Source: Artocarpus heterophyllus (lineage: Eukaryota; Streptophyta; Magnoliopsida; Rosales; Moraceae). From it: a DNA stretch of 64,000 nt. The translations under genes were made by a program, and so were the position numbers. Under the pieces are notes generated by a model. It did not search any database. It worked only from the letters and a program-made list of their open reading frames with translations, and was not told the DNA's origin. The stretch spans positions 16,616,034-16,680,033 of the forward strand of contig CM046348.1 in assembly GCA_025403435.1 (NCBI GenBank), read 5' to 3'. This document shows positions 45,856-57,147 of this stretch, in pieces; positions within the stretch are counted from its first letter, which is position 1; every line of letters begins with the position of its first letter.

Positions 45856-47199
45856 TCGACCTCAAGAACTTATAAACAAAGGAATGCATCAAACACAATA
45901 GGGCAAAAAGCTAGCATGTTCAAAAAAAATGAGAGAGGCCGACTTTGAAAGTTTAATCAAGATTAGAGTAAGACTGTACGCAAGGAGAAAGAGCATACTA
46001 GCAAGGCAATGTTAAGGCAAGCATCGGTAAAGAAAGTAGAAAGATAAAAAGTAAAAAAGAGGAAGGAAAACAACAACAATTTGATTCAAAAAGCAACTGT
46101 GCCAATGGCCAAGGCCCAAGGGTAAGGTCCATAGGTCTTAATCTACATGCAAGCATTGACTGCAAGAGAGAGAACTGTAAAGCCAAAGAAGGAAGGACGG
46201 AGTTGTGGCTCGCAGAAAATTTATTCAAAGACAAAGTAAGTCAACAAAGTAATGTCGGACCACTAGTTTGAATCGTAACTCAATGATTGGCATGTCATAG
46301 GGTGCTTGTCTCGACGATGAGATCAAAGATGCACCACTAAAAGGAGAAAAAATAACAATGATGCAAAAAAAAAAAAAAAAAGAGAGGAAAATCAAACCCA
46401 ACCAACTTATACTGCAGGCATCATTTGGCAATAAAAAGAAGGTACATATAGTGACCTCGAAAATCCAAGAATTAAATACTGTAATTTATATATTTAAGTT
46501 AAGGATTTTTCTTGAAAATATCATGTTTAATTTTTTTGTGAATTGAAGGATTTATAGAATTAATACATATTCTAAAATTTTATAGTAAGTATAAAGTTAA
46601 ATTTACTGACTTTTTGTGATCGAATAATTCAGTTAATAACTTTAAGCACAATATGAAATGGAAGAAATTTCAATTCGTAAATAACTTGAGAATTCAATCT
46701 ATAAGAATTTGTAAGTGCAGTACGGTCTTAGTAATGTATCGAGAAACACACTAACACATGAAGAGTCCGTAATTGCTTATTATTTAAAATCAAGTTACAT
46801 GAGTACTATTTTTTATAAAAAAAAAGTTATCCAAGTTTCAAAATTGACATTGTCGAAGACTCTGTCATTATCGAGACAAAGTGTAGGAAAAGTCACGTTT
46901 AAGTTCTATTCAGTCTAAGAATAATTTTAAGATTTAAAAACAGTCCAATTTTCTTACATGATTAAGAATTAGTATCAGCATCAATTTTTTTTTAAGATTA
47001 GTTTGGACTATAAATAAGTAATGATAGAGAAACTGATAGAAACCGAAAACATCCTATCATCTAGCTAGCCATCTCCAGCCAGTATAATAAACATTTGTTT
47101 TTAAGAGATCTCTTGAAGATAGTGAAGAGGAGAAGAAGCACTTAGAAATGACCATTAGATTGACCTTGATTAGTACTTAATATGATGAGTGTCCTTGGT
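45856..47199. other. no supported gene
   Basis: Low-complexity and AT-rich stretches with an A run at 46365-46381. Short frames (45998-46234, 46225-46431) are hydrophobic or poly-F products of T-rich antisense DNA and show no domain. Confidence 0.4.
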
Positions 47200-49330
47200 G
47201 TCATAATGAGCTTTTTCCCTCTATTTTCTCCTCAGTTGTGGCGCCACCATTAATGTTTAATTAACCTAAATTTTAACCCAAATAAGCTTGTGTAGATTCT
47301 TAATAAACCATGGTTAAGAACATAAGTATAATTAGCCATTTGTCAGTAAATAGACCATTGTGTTTCAAAAGACTATTTTTTGCACTTTCTCTCCCATTTT
47401 CTCTAGAGAAAACAGGTTCTTACTCTCCCTCCCTTCACCTCTCTCTGTCTCTCTCTCTCTCTCTCTCTTCCCTCACTCAACTAAAATCACTAGCTAAAAT
47501 TAGGAAGGAAGAAGGAGGTTAGAAGGAGTCACTCAAAGTTTTGTCTTCAAGGGTATATGCTATAACCTTTTCTCTTTTCATTTTAGATTGGTTTAGTTTA
47601 TGGTTTTGGTGATGTTGGCATGCAAATAAGATTTTATTTGTACACTTGTTATATTTGTTTTTTGCAAGTTTAAGTTGTTATGGTTTTAGTTTATGCAAAA
47701 TTAAATGTGAATAAGTTTAAGAGTAGGTTATGGCTTAACCAAAAAAATTCCTACATAATTTGAGCATAGAAACATACCCTTCAAATTGAGAATTTTTACA
47801 AACAGAAATTAGATCTCAACGTTTTGAATAAATTACCATGACTAAGATTTTTCATAGTTTTGACTCTAAGATGGACTCTTAGGCCATTTTAAAAAATTAC
47901 TCAAAACTATGTTAACAATAGGCAACTACTATTTTTTATGGAAACAACCCCCTTTGAGGCTGAATCATGATTTTCATTTAACAAAAATTTTATATCTTTT
48001 AGAGATGAAGAACTCTAGTGAAGAAAATTTTTTACGATTCTACTTTTAAAACACTATTTCGGACAGAATTAGAAACCTATATAGATTTTTGTTCCAAAAT
48101 AGTGTAGTTTTCTGTTATGATGAAAACAATCCCTTGAAAAATATAAATCATAATTTTTGTAAAATATGAAAGTTTTAGATCTCGACAACATGAAGAATTT
48201 TCATGAAGAAAATTTTTGAAAATTCTATGTCTAAAATGGACTTTAAAAAAGATTTATAAAAACAGTTAAAACTTTTTATAGAAAACTACTAATTCGACAA
48301 AGTTTGCAAAAATCACCAAAAACAGATATATTAAAGACCAAAAATAAAATTTAAAAAAATACAAAAGCTTCAGACCTCATCAAAATGAAGAACTTTTATG
48401 AAGAAAACTTTTAACGGTTTTTTAAGTGGATTTTTAGACAGGGGTCATAGAAGCCCAACGTGTTAGGCCCACAACATCATAGAGTAAAATATGGGCCCAA
48501 CACCCGTGCAAGTTTAAAAGCTATTTCTTGGATCAAATTTCCATTGATGTGGTATTTAGAATATTGAGAGATTCTTTCTAGACTTAGTAGGCTATACTGG
48601 GCTTATAAAAGTAAATAGTGACTAGATGTGGGCTTATAAGCCCAATATCACTACTCAAATTCAAATGGGCCTACGCAATTATGAGCCGAACACGAATAAT
48701 AATTTACTTAGGCCTAGTAATTGGATAGGATAATAAATTAATTACTTCATTGATTAATTAATTGTCAACTTTAACACGATAATTAAATAATGAGGATTAG
48801 ATTAATTAATCCTTGTAACAAATATGATGATTGTTCAAGTCCTTTATTAAAGGAAAATGTGTTCTAAAAAAGGATTTATTTCCTTTTACGATTATGCTAA
48901 ATTAAACAGCATAAATAAGATACATTAAAGCATAAATAGGAAAATGTATTCTAAAAAAGGATTTAATTCTTATCCGCTAAGAATAATGGATACAATCGTG
49001 GCGAGTTAGCACTACTATTTTTGAAAACTTCGTAAGTAGGGATCTCGTCTACAGTATAAATAGTTTCCAAATAAAATATTTTACATATTTTCACATTAAC
49101 TATAAATGCGTATTTATGCCTTACATTATAGTATGCGATGCCATCTCATACTGCATACTTACTAATAAGTTCAGTGAACCAATACGAACAAGTTAAGTTT
49201 AGCTATCATATCAATCTCTCGATCTAACCAATTTGGCTTCATTTCCCCAATTATCATTTCTTATATGCCGGGTAACGTAGAGGTTGGGCTTGAAGAAAGA
49301 GCAAAGAACCTCCATGAGTTTTTGGACTGT
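47200..49330 (+). mobile_element. Ty3/gypsy LTR-like remnant with internal repeats
   Basis: A CT-rich leader-like tract with (CT)n at 47449-47468 is followed by four diverged copies of a roughly 185-bp unit. Then comes a tail with CTTCGTAAGTAGGGATCTCG (about 49028) and CATACTGCATACTTAC (about 49148) phrases that are common near the 3' end of long gypsy LTRs. Neither boundary could be fixed. Confidence 0.45.
47808..48440. repeat. four diverged ~185-bp tandem units
   Basis: The phrase 'AGATCTC-n-ATGAAGAA-TTTTATGAAGAAAA-TTT-n-TCTA' recurs at about 47808, 47990, 48168 and 48368 (intervals 182, 178, 200 bp). Divergence between units is high. Confidence 0.65.
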
Positions 49331-49346
49331 GCAGAAGCCGATAGAT

Positions 49347-50040
49347 CACTGCAAGTAAAAAGAATTTTTTAGACTAAAGAATCCGCGACCAAAACATATT
49401 TGGTCATTGAAAGTGGTTTTCTACAACCAAATTTTGGTTCCTAAAATCTGTAAGAGATAGGAAATTTCTGTGACTAATTTTGGTCACAAAAAGCAAATTG
49501 CTCACCAAAAATGACGTAGGAAATTAAAATTTGTTGGTGCTAAGTTGAATAGCGACCACAAAAACTTTGGTCGCCAATAGCTTAGTTTTTGCGACCAAAT
49601 TTTGGTCATAGAAAATACTATTTTGCAACCAAAACCCATTTGCTTGCTAAATAGTGGCGCAAAACAAATTTTTAATATCCCCGCCAGATAATTCAAGTTT
49701 GTAACGAAAAATTTGGACATGGAATTCAATATTTTGCAACCAAAGTCATTTTGGTTGCAAATTGTAATCAATTTTGTTTTTTACTATATTTATAATTGGT
49801 TGAAAACAGGAGTACAACACACAGTCTAAAAAATATTAATTACAACTTACGAGATTATTAAGTTAGTTTGAAAACTAATTGTAAATTTTGGACTATCTGT
49901 GACCAAAAAAAAATATTTGGTCGCAGAAACATTAATTTTGCAACCAAAATTTGGTTTTGGTATGTTACTTTTGGCGACCAAATCGTAATTTGGTTGCTGA
50001 TTGTATCGTTTAGTGCTCAAAATATTTGGTCGCGAATTAT
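49347..50040. mobile_element. truncated CACTA (En/Spm-like) terminus
   Basis: It starts CACTGCAAGTAAAAAG, a variant of the CACTACAAGAAAA tip of plant CACTA elements. It is followed by more than ten copies of GCGACCAAA / TTTGGTCGC and close variants (TTTGGTTGCAAA) in both orientations across 49388-50035. Dense subterminal repeats of this kind bind the TNPA-type protein in known CACTA elements. No opposite end or transposase was found, so one side has been lost. Confidence 0.7.
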
Positions 50041-51674
50041 GTTGAATCTCTTTCAACCTTTTATTGTTTTTTTTTTCTTGATTTTAAATTTTGTTATCTT
50101 AGTCATTGATTGAATAAATTTAGAAAAATTCTATAAAACTATCAAGAATAATTTTCTTGCCATTATTTAAAGAAAAAACAGAGAAGTTCAAGTAAAAATT
50201 GTTGACGTGTACAACTATTTAGTAATTAGAGGATGATTAAGTTGTTAGAATAGTATATACTCTTGAAGTCAATGGTTATGATTAAGTTTAATAGTATCCA
50301 ACTTCAACGGAAAAAAAAAAGAAGAAGAAGAAAGAAATAACAAACATCTTTAACAACGCCAACAATAAAGTTATAATGCAATATTTAGAGCATAAAAACC
50401 TACATCGGGACAATCATAATATTTAATAATTGTTTATTTTGGATTAATATTTGGCGTATTAGCCCCTTGGTCGCAATTCCTAATTTCGTCACTACTTGAA
50501 CTCTTATTGGAAAGGAAGCTTAAAGTAAGAACCTATCTGGTTCAATAGTTCAATTTGTTTTAACCGAAATTTTATATACGACATTGTTTGGAAAAAAAAA
50601 AAAAAAAAAAGGTAATTTTGGGTTTTGATTCTTGATTTGACAGTGTGAACCAATAAATAACCTCAATTTAGAAAACAACTCTCTCTTGTTTTTAAATTTT
50701 TAAACCTATTCTTCAAACCGCACAATTCAAATAAATAAAAATCAAACCGCACATTTTAGACCAAATAGACCCTAAGAAAAATAGGGAAAATCTTAATAAT
50801 AGTGTTACATTGTCTGCTTCATTATCACATTTAATCAAATTCAAGTACATTCTTATGCTATGAAAAGTTGTTAAGAAATATACGGAGACAAACACGTTGT
50901 CATAAACAGATTATCATACTTCTATAACTTTATTTTTTTTTACCAATATCACACATAGTCATTTTTTTTTTTGTTTTTTGTTTTTCCTATAATTAGCATC
51001 ACAATTAAATGTTCATCGGGCAGTGACAGAATCAAATTTTAAGGGAGGGCTAGCTAGAATCAAGATTTACTGTTTTATTTTTCAGTCTCTTTAGCTATCA
51101 CCTTAATTGAATTTTGACACCTAAGTGAATTTTGTTAATTACTTTTAATATTTAGATTCTATTTATCTGTTTAAATTATTAAGTTTAAATGATTTAACAT
51201 AAAAATAGTGAAAGGACAGCCAAAGGGAAAGGAAAATGAGACTGTAAATTTGGACTTGGGTTAGCTAACCTCTTTTAGAGGAGCACGTCCTGCTCAGTCT
51301 TGGCATCCTGCTTCTTCTTCTTTTTCTTTTTTTCTTTTTGTCTTTTTTTTTTTAAACTATGCTTAAACATCACTTCTCATAATACATCACACTTATGATC
51401 AATACATAACAAAATCAATGTACCTCCACTTTCTACACCCACCAAACCAAAAAAATAATATTGCCTCGCTTCAAAGCTAAGTGCACACTACACTCTTTCA
51501 TAATTCGTTCAATCCCCATCATGATGACGATGAAATGCTCATTCCCTGCCAAAGAAGCCCTCTTCAAAATTCACCTAACATACATAAAATCTTTATCCTC
51601 TTTCCATTGCCCATTATCTCGTTTAACATCCAATTCTTCCATTGAAACTCTTTCAATCATTCCTCTCCCTAACC
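50041..51674. other. intergenic region upstream of the b561 gene
   Basis: AT-rich with A/T runs (50588-50609, 50933-50942). From about 51380 the base composition changes to C-rich. The putative leader carries a weak TACATAAAAT box at 51581. ATGs at 51521, 51524, 51530 and 51535 lie upstream of the chosen start. Confidence 0.4.
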
Positions 51675-52913
51675 ATGTTCTTCTTCTTCCTCTTCCTTCT
51701 CTTATTTTCCTTCCCCAACATGTCACTCTCATCCCATTGCACCACCCATACCTCATGCCATTGCACCACCCAAACCCCAACCAAAACCTTCCAAAAATGC
51801 ATGACCCTCCCAACCCAACGTGCCTCCATTGCATGGACCTTCCACCACCACAACGCTACCCTTGATCTCGCGTTTTTTGGCTCCTTTATCTCCCCATCCG
51901 GTTGGGTCGGCTGGGGGATCAACCCTATATCCGCCGAGATGACTGGGGCCCGTGCCTTGATCGCCTTCCCTGATCCCAACTCTGGCCAAATAGTCCTCCT
52001 CCCCTACATCCTTGACCCTACTGTCAAGCTCCAGCGGACCCCACTCCTCACCCGCCCCCTCGACATCCGCCTTTTATCCTCCTCCGCTGCCCTCTATGGT
52101 GGCAAACTCGCCACTATTCACGACGGCGCCGCCGTCCAAATCCATGCCACTCTCAAACTCACCACGAACTCCACCACCAAAATCCATATGGTATGGAACC
52201 GGGGAATCTACGTCCAAGGATACTCCCCCACGATCCACCCCACCGCCACCACCGACCTCTCCTCCTTTGCGACCGTCGACCTTCTATCCGGATCCTCCTC
52301 CACCACCACTGCGCACCCAAAAAACGTCGCCTTCTTGCGAACAATTCACGGTGCCATCAATGCCGTCTCGTGGGGAATCCTCCTCCCCGCTGGGGCCATC
52401 ACGGCGAGATACTTACGTCACATACAGTCCCTAGGCCCCACGTGGTTCTACGTTCACATGGGGATTCAGCTCTCCGGTTTCCTCCTCGGGACAATCGGGT
52501 TTGCAATCGGGGTCCGGCTCGGAAGCCTCTCTCCAGGCGTGGTGTACGGTCTCCACAGGAAGCTTGGCTTCGCAGCGTTTAGCCTGGCGGCGCTGCAGAC
52601 GCTGGCGCTGCTGTTCAGGCCGAAAACGACGAACAAGTTCAGGAGGTACTGGAAGTCGTACCACCACTTTGTAGGGTATTCTTGTGTCGTTTTGGGAGTG
52701 GTGAACGTGTTTCAGGGGTTTGAGGTTATGGGGGAAGGGAGGTCGTATGCAAAGTTAGGGTATTGCATGTGTTTGGCGACGTTGGTGGGGGCATGTGTGT
52801 CGTTGGAGGTGAACTTGTGGGTTGTGTTTTGTAGGAAAGCTAAGGAGGAGAAGCTGAGGAGGGAGGGTTTGATTGGTGGCTCTGAGAAAGGGAGTAGTGG
52901 AATCCACAACTGA
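51675..52913 (+). CDS. cytochrome b561 and DOMON domain-containing protein
   Basis: A 412-residue intronless membrane protein of the plant CYBDOM family, predicted to pass electrons (usually from ascorbate) across a membrane through haem b. Residues 1-18 form a signal peptide (MFFFFLFLLLF). The DOMON domain spans about 45-205. M89 in the SAEMTGARALIAF segment and H171 in HMVWNRG are its likely haem ligands by analogy with AIR12. Five membrane helices of b561 fill about 220-388. The four conserved histidines are H225 (TIHGAINAVSWG), H261 (WFYVHMGIQLSG), H294 (YGLHRKLG) and H330 or H331 (SYHHFVGY). The C-terminal tail is short, basic and cytosolic. Length is normal for the family. I start at the ATG at 51675; the frame extends upstream only to a TTG (51642), unlikely as a plant start. 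The GC-rich coding body contrasts sharply with its AT-rich flanks. Confidence 0.93.
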   Translation: MFFFFLFLLLFSFPNMSLSSHCTTHTSCHCTTQTPTKTFQKCMTLPTQRASIAWTFHHHNATLDLAFFGSFISPSGWVGWGINPISAEMTGARALIAFPDPNSGQIVLLPYILDPTVKLQRTPLLTRPLDIRLLSSSAALYGGKLATIHDGAAVQIHATLKLTTNSTTKIHMVWNRGIYVQGYSPTIHPTATTDLSSFATVDLLSGSSSTTTAHPKNVAFLRTIHGAINAVSWGILLPAGAITARYLRHIQSLGPTWFYVHMGIQLSGFLLGTIGFAIGVRLGSLSPGVVYGLHRKLGFAAFSLAALQTLALLFRPKTTNKFRRYWKSYHHFVGYSCVVLGVVNVFQGFEVMGEGRSYAKLGYCMCLATLVGACVSLEVNLWVVFCRKAKEEKLRREGLIGGSEKGSSGIHN

Positions 52914-52930
52914 TGCAATAGTTGAAATGG

Positions 52931-52934
<4 letters not shown>

Positions 52935-52962
<28 letters not shown>
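52935..52962. repeat. (CT)n microsatellite in the 3' flank of the b561 gene
   Basis: About 14 CT units 22 bp after the stop codon, probably within the 3' untranslated region. Confidence 0.9.
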
Positions 52963-52965
<3 letters not shown>

Positions 52966-54333
52966 CCTTTCTATTTCTCTATCTCTCTCAAGTTGGAAAA
53001 ATGGTTTATTACTTTATTATCTTTATTCTTCCCGGTAAGATTTAATTTTGACAAGAATAATATAGGATCTCCATAAATCATAATCAGATGTTTAATTGGG
53101 TTTTGTTTATTTCATTTGCGAATGCTCAAGGTGTAAGGAAATGTAGCTTACCCTTTTTTTGGTTTTTGTTAATTGTTTTTTGCTCTCTTAATGATGCTTT
53201 ATGTGTCACGTTTTGATCATGATGGATAATACTTATATCCAAGCAACACGTTGAAAAGAACGATAATGTTTGCTCAAGCTTGCTCATTTTTTGGAATGAA
53301 AGCGAATATGAGGGTTGGTGGGTGTTGGGGCTCTTTGCGCAAATGACACGAAATCAAGTCATCTATGACTTATGCATGAGAAAAAAGTATTTAGTGATCA
53401 TATCAATATATTTTAGAATACGCAAAGTTAATACAACGTTTTCTTTTTTCTTAGGCTGAAACCTTAACATATTTTGGCTACCGGCCGCTAGTATTCACCT
53501 TTGGTAACCACCGTTTTCTACTTTGATACAAGCTGGTAACTACCTGTACACGCTGGAAAACTATCGAAATCGGCGGCCGCCGACTGTATTACTATTAGTT
53601 TGTCAGTGTTATACTTATAAAAAATCCAAAAATACTCAAATAGTCGACAAAATTTCTTGTAAAAAAATTAATAAAATCACGAAATTTGCAATAAATAAAT
53701 CAATAAATAAATAAAATCACAAAAAATTTCATGTTGCTAGCTAGATATGCATGAAGTTTGGGATGCACTCAAAGAGCCCGACGTGTGGGCTTGTACTTTT
53801 GGGCAAGTCAATATCTTAGTGTTACAGCCATGGGCCAAAGCAAATCTCGTCTGTGTCAAGCAGCGTCACGAATATCTGTCATAACTTAAAACTAGAGCCA
53901 GTGACTAAATTAGAAGATATTTTAAAAATTTGACAATTTTAAACATCTGAAAAAATTATAGTTGGGCTTGGAAAAATTTTAAGAAATAAATCAAACTTGT
54001 TGAAGAACCATGAAAAATGGCAAAATACAAATCCAAATACAAATTCATTCTCACTAAATATTAAAAAAGTATAGTTGTGCACCTTTAATTAAAATAAAAA
54101 TTACATAACATCCAAAGCAAAAAGTTTATGAGTAGTAAATAATCTACCGGGATGGACAGGTCCACGTAGCTTCCATGCACCAAAACTTAGTCATATTTGA
54201 GGGTTAAAAAGTAGAATGAATATGCCCTTGAATGGCGAGAAGTATTGACAACGATAGAAGACATCATCTATTAACCAACCTGAAAGAAAGAATAAGATGG
54301 ATGAGCACACAAGTGCCTAGTAAGACATCACAA
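52963..54333. other. 3' flank and intergenic DNA
   Basis: AT-rich, with possible AATAAT-type polyadenylation signals near 53057. A CGGCGGCCGCCG palindrome at 53571-53582 stands out from its AT-rich context. No further gene is seen. Confidence 0.4.
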
Positions 54334-55180
54334 GCATCTTAGGAGAGCGAGAAACTATATGCTTGATTATTCTGGTGGAGAAATGTCTTTTACGGATATA
54401 CATATTTTGATTTTCTATCGGATCGAGGTGACCAAAAGTCGATCTCTGGTTTTGTATTTACTCTTGGTGAAGAAGCCATTGTTTGGAGGTGTATGAAACA
54501 AAAGTGTGTTTCAAACTCAATTATGGATGCGGAGTATGTGGCTGCTTGTGAAGCATCTATGGAAGCAGTCTAGCTCCATAATTTCTTGACCAATCTGGAA
54601 GTCGTCCCAGATATGGATAAGCTGATTGAACTATACTGACAATAGTGGTGCAATCACTAATATAAATTAACCTAGAAACCATAAGAGTAGAAAGCATATA
54701 GAGAGAAGAAATCATCCAATCCTGAAGATAGTTGAAAGGGGTGACGTGACCATGATAAAAATCATGTCAGAAAGTTATCTCTTTTTTTTTAATTAAATAT
54801 GTGATTTTTAAAATCAAAATAAAGGAAGCTTTAAAAATTAATTAGGTATCACATTCTATATAAATAGAGGCTTTTTTTTATTCATTTTACACACAATTAA
54901 GAGTATTGATAAAGCTGCAAAAACTTTACGAAAACCCCTAGCAGTAGGCGTGTCAAAGAGAGAGAAAGAGAAAGAAGAAAATTCTTCATTCTGAGTCCCA
55001 CTTTGCTCATGCTTTGAGATTAATGAGAGACTAAAGTAAGAGAGTGATCACTAGTGATCCCTAATTTTGTTTTCACCCATACGTACATCTGATTGTTGCC
55101 AAGAGCTAAGCAAGGAAGATGGTGATTTTGTATAGAGAATGTTTTCCGCTTAGAAGTACACTGACCTAATGCTTCAACCG
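54334..55180 (+). pseudogene. copia RNase H fragment fused to an LTR fragment
   Basis: 54334-54780 matches the RNase H end of the copia relic at 21260-21700, including KQKCVSNS and AEYVAACEAS, with stop codons. From about 54795 it jumps to the promoter-proximal half of the LTR (match to 23190-23560: TATAAAnAGAGGC, ACACACAATT, GAGTCCC). The end of pol and the first 1.4 kb of the LTR are deleted. It is dead. Confidence 0.75.
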
Positions 55181-57147
55181 GTATGTATAAATTATATATA
55201 TATATATATATCTATATATATTAAGCGTTAAATTAGTATGCTCTATAGTGACATTTTACAAAAGTTTTATGAAAATTTTGTTATATAGTTTCTGCATGTT
55301 TGCCATGTTTCTAAATATTTTTGCTAATTTTTTTTTTTTAGAGAAGCAATAAAGAGTTCAAGTCGTCTGGAACATTAACTTTGCAAAGTGCCTAATCCAA
55401 AAGCCAAAAGATTAAAGTTTTAGTTAAATGGTTAATGTTGAGCTTGACATCCAAAGAATCCAAAGATTCCAAAAGGTGTAACCACAACTAATCATTTTTG
55501 TGAATACTGGAATCCACCAAATTCTATTTTACGCTCCCAACATAAATGTCCTAGCTCTTTGACCAAAATCGAAGAACCACCTTCAACGTCTTTATCAAAA
55601 TAGAGCCCCTAAAATGATGCATTTTAATATAAAACCAGCTTTTTAGTTAAAACACTGTAGCATGTGAGATCCTCATACGATAGCAAATTTTTGCCTTTTA
55701 TTGTAGCATGCGATAGATTTACACTATTTTCTAATTAAAAAGTTGGTTCTAACCAATTTTGTTAAATATCCTTCTATAACTAAAATGTCATCCTTAAAGA
55801 AATAGATTATTAAAATCCTAATTTAGTATCAACCTCTCGAGGGATACAACGTTGTTCAACCTCTTGAAAGCAGAATCTTATCTCGTACCGCAACTTACTC
55901 CATTTGAATAGTCCATAGTTTAAAATCAAGATCATAAAAGCACTCAAAAAATAACATAATAATATATTACACGTTAATCTTGAACAAATATCGAGACATT
56001 TTTGTATTTGAAACTAAGGCCCTTGAATAAATCAAACTAAACCTTTTGAAATAAATATTGGGTTGCCCTAGAAAAATTATGTGAATCGTAGTAGAATAAA
56101 GTTTTAAAATTTTTCTTAAACTTTTATGATCCTTCTTATGATACTACATATAATAATTAAATTAAACACACCTACGAGTTTGGCAATAGCTTTAGATGAT
56201 TAAGCATTCCAAAATCTTTAGATCTTTTTTGTTATTTTCCTCCTTCTAGATCAACTAGTAAGTGGGCACTAGTGAAATTTCTTGAAAAATCTCTTATATA
56301 TCTCCTTTCAACCTTTCTCAGTAGAGATTTTTTAAAGCTCTAAGGGGGAGAGTAATTAAAAACACTAGATAGAGGTCAGAGAAAAATTTGCAAAAATTAA
56401 AACCTCCAAGGGCTATTTATAAATACACTAGTGCTTAGAAGTTGAAACAGAATTCCACTAGGATTCTTTGTAGATCGCGCCTACTACCAGTGATGGTGGG
56501 TGTGCTTTGCTTCTTCCAATGAGAGAGTGATACGCGTCATAACTACCTTCATCAGTGTAATCTTATGTTCATCCAGTATCTATCTGAGATTTGATTTCAA
56601 TTGAAATTGAGATATTATTTATTTTAACTTAAAAAAGTATCTTCCATGATTTTGTCAATTATTTATATTCTCTTATAAAATAAATAATTATTGTGAAGTA
56701 TTTGTTTCAAATTTTGAGAAAGATATTTTTTTACACTGAGATTATAAATAGATCACATAAAGATCATGTGATATTATCAATTCTACCACTCATGGAAAGG
56801 CGCCACATGTACTTCGAAAGTACAATGTGATATAATCAATTCTCCCACACACAGTGAAGGTGGAGCATAGCGTGAATTACTAATTATGCCCTTATAGATT
56901 ATAAATAATCCAAGAAAGTTTCATTGATCCATTTGAAAGAAGGTTATGGAGTTAGCAAGGGGACCCAATAGACATATATAATCTAAGCTCCAATAATTAT
57001 TTATAATTTATTTATCATATAATTAAACTAATAATAATTATTAACTCCAATTTGCACAACTATTGGAAACCAAAGTTAGACCCTTAAATTATATATAGAA
57101 TTATATGGTACCTTAAACATTAAATATTGATTATAAGGTCATCCATG
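55181..57147. other. AT-rich DNA without a supported gene
   Basis: (TA)n near 55196-55220. A CTGTAGCATGTGAGA phrase at about 55660 resembles the MITE-like sequence at 32245. Two related roughly 60-bp phrases with GTGATAT-ATCAATTCT occur at about 56768 and 56828. No gene is seen. Confidence 0.4.

Noticed and set aside
51642..51674. Upstream extension of the b561 gene to 51642
   Set aside because: The codon at 51642 is TTG, not ATG. The first in-frame ATG (51675) gives a clean signal peptide.
51571..52667. Other GC-rich frames on both strands over the b561 gene
   Set aside because: They lie in other phases of a C-rich coding sequence, show proline/serine or arginine low complexity, and lack domains.
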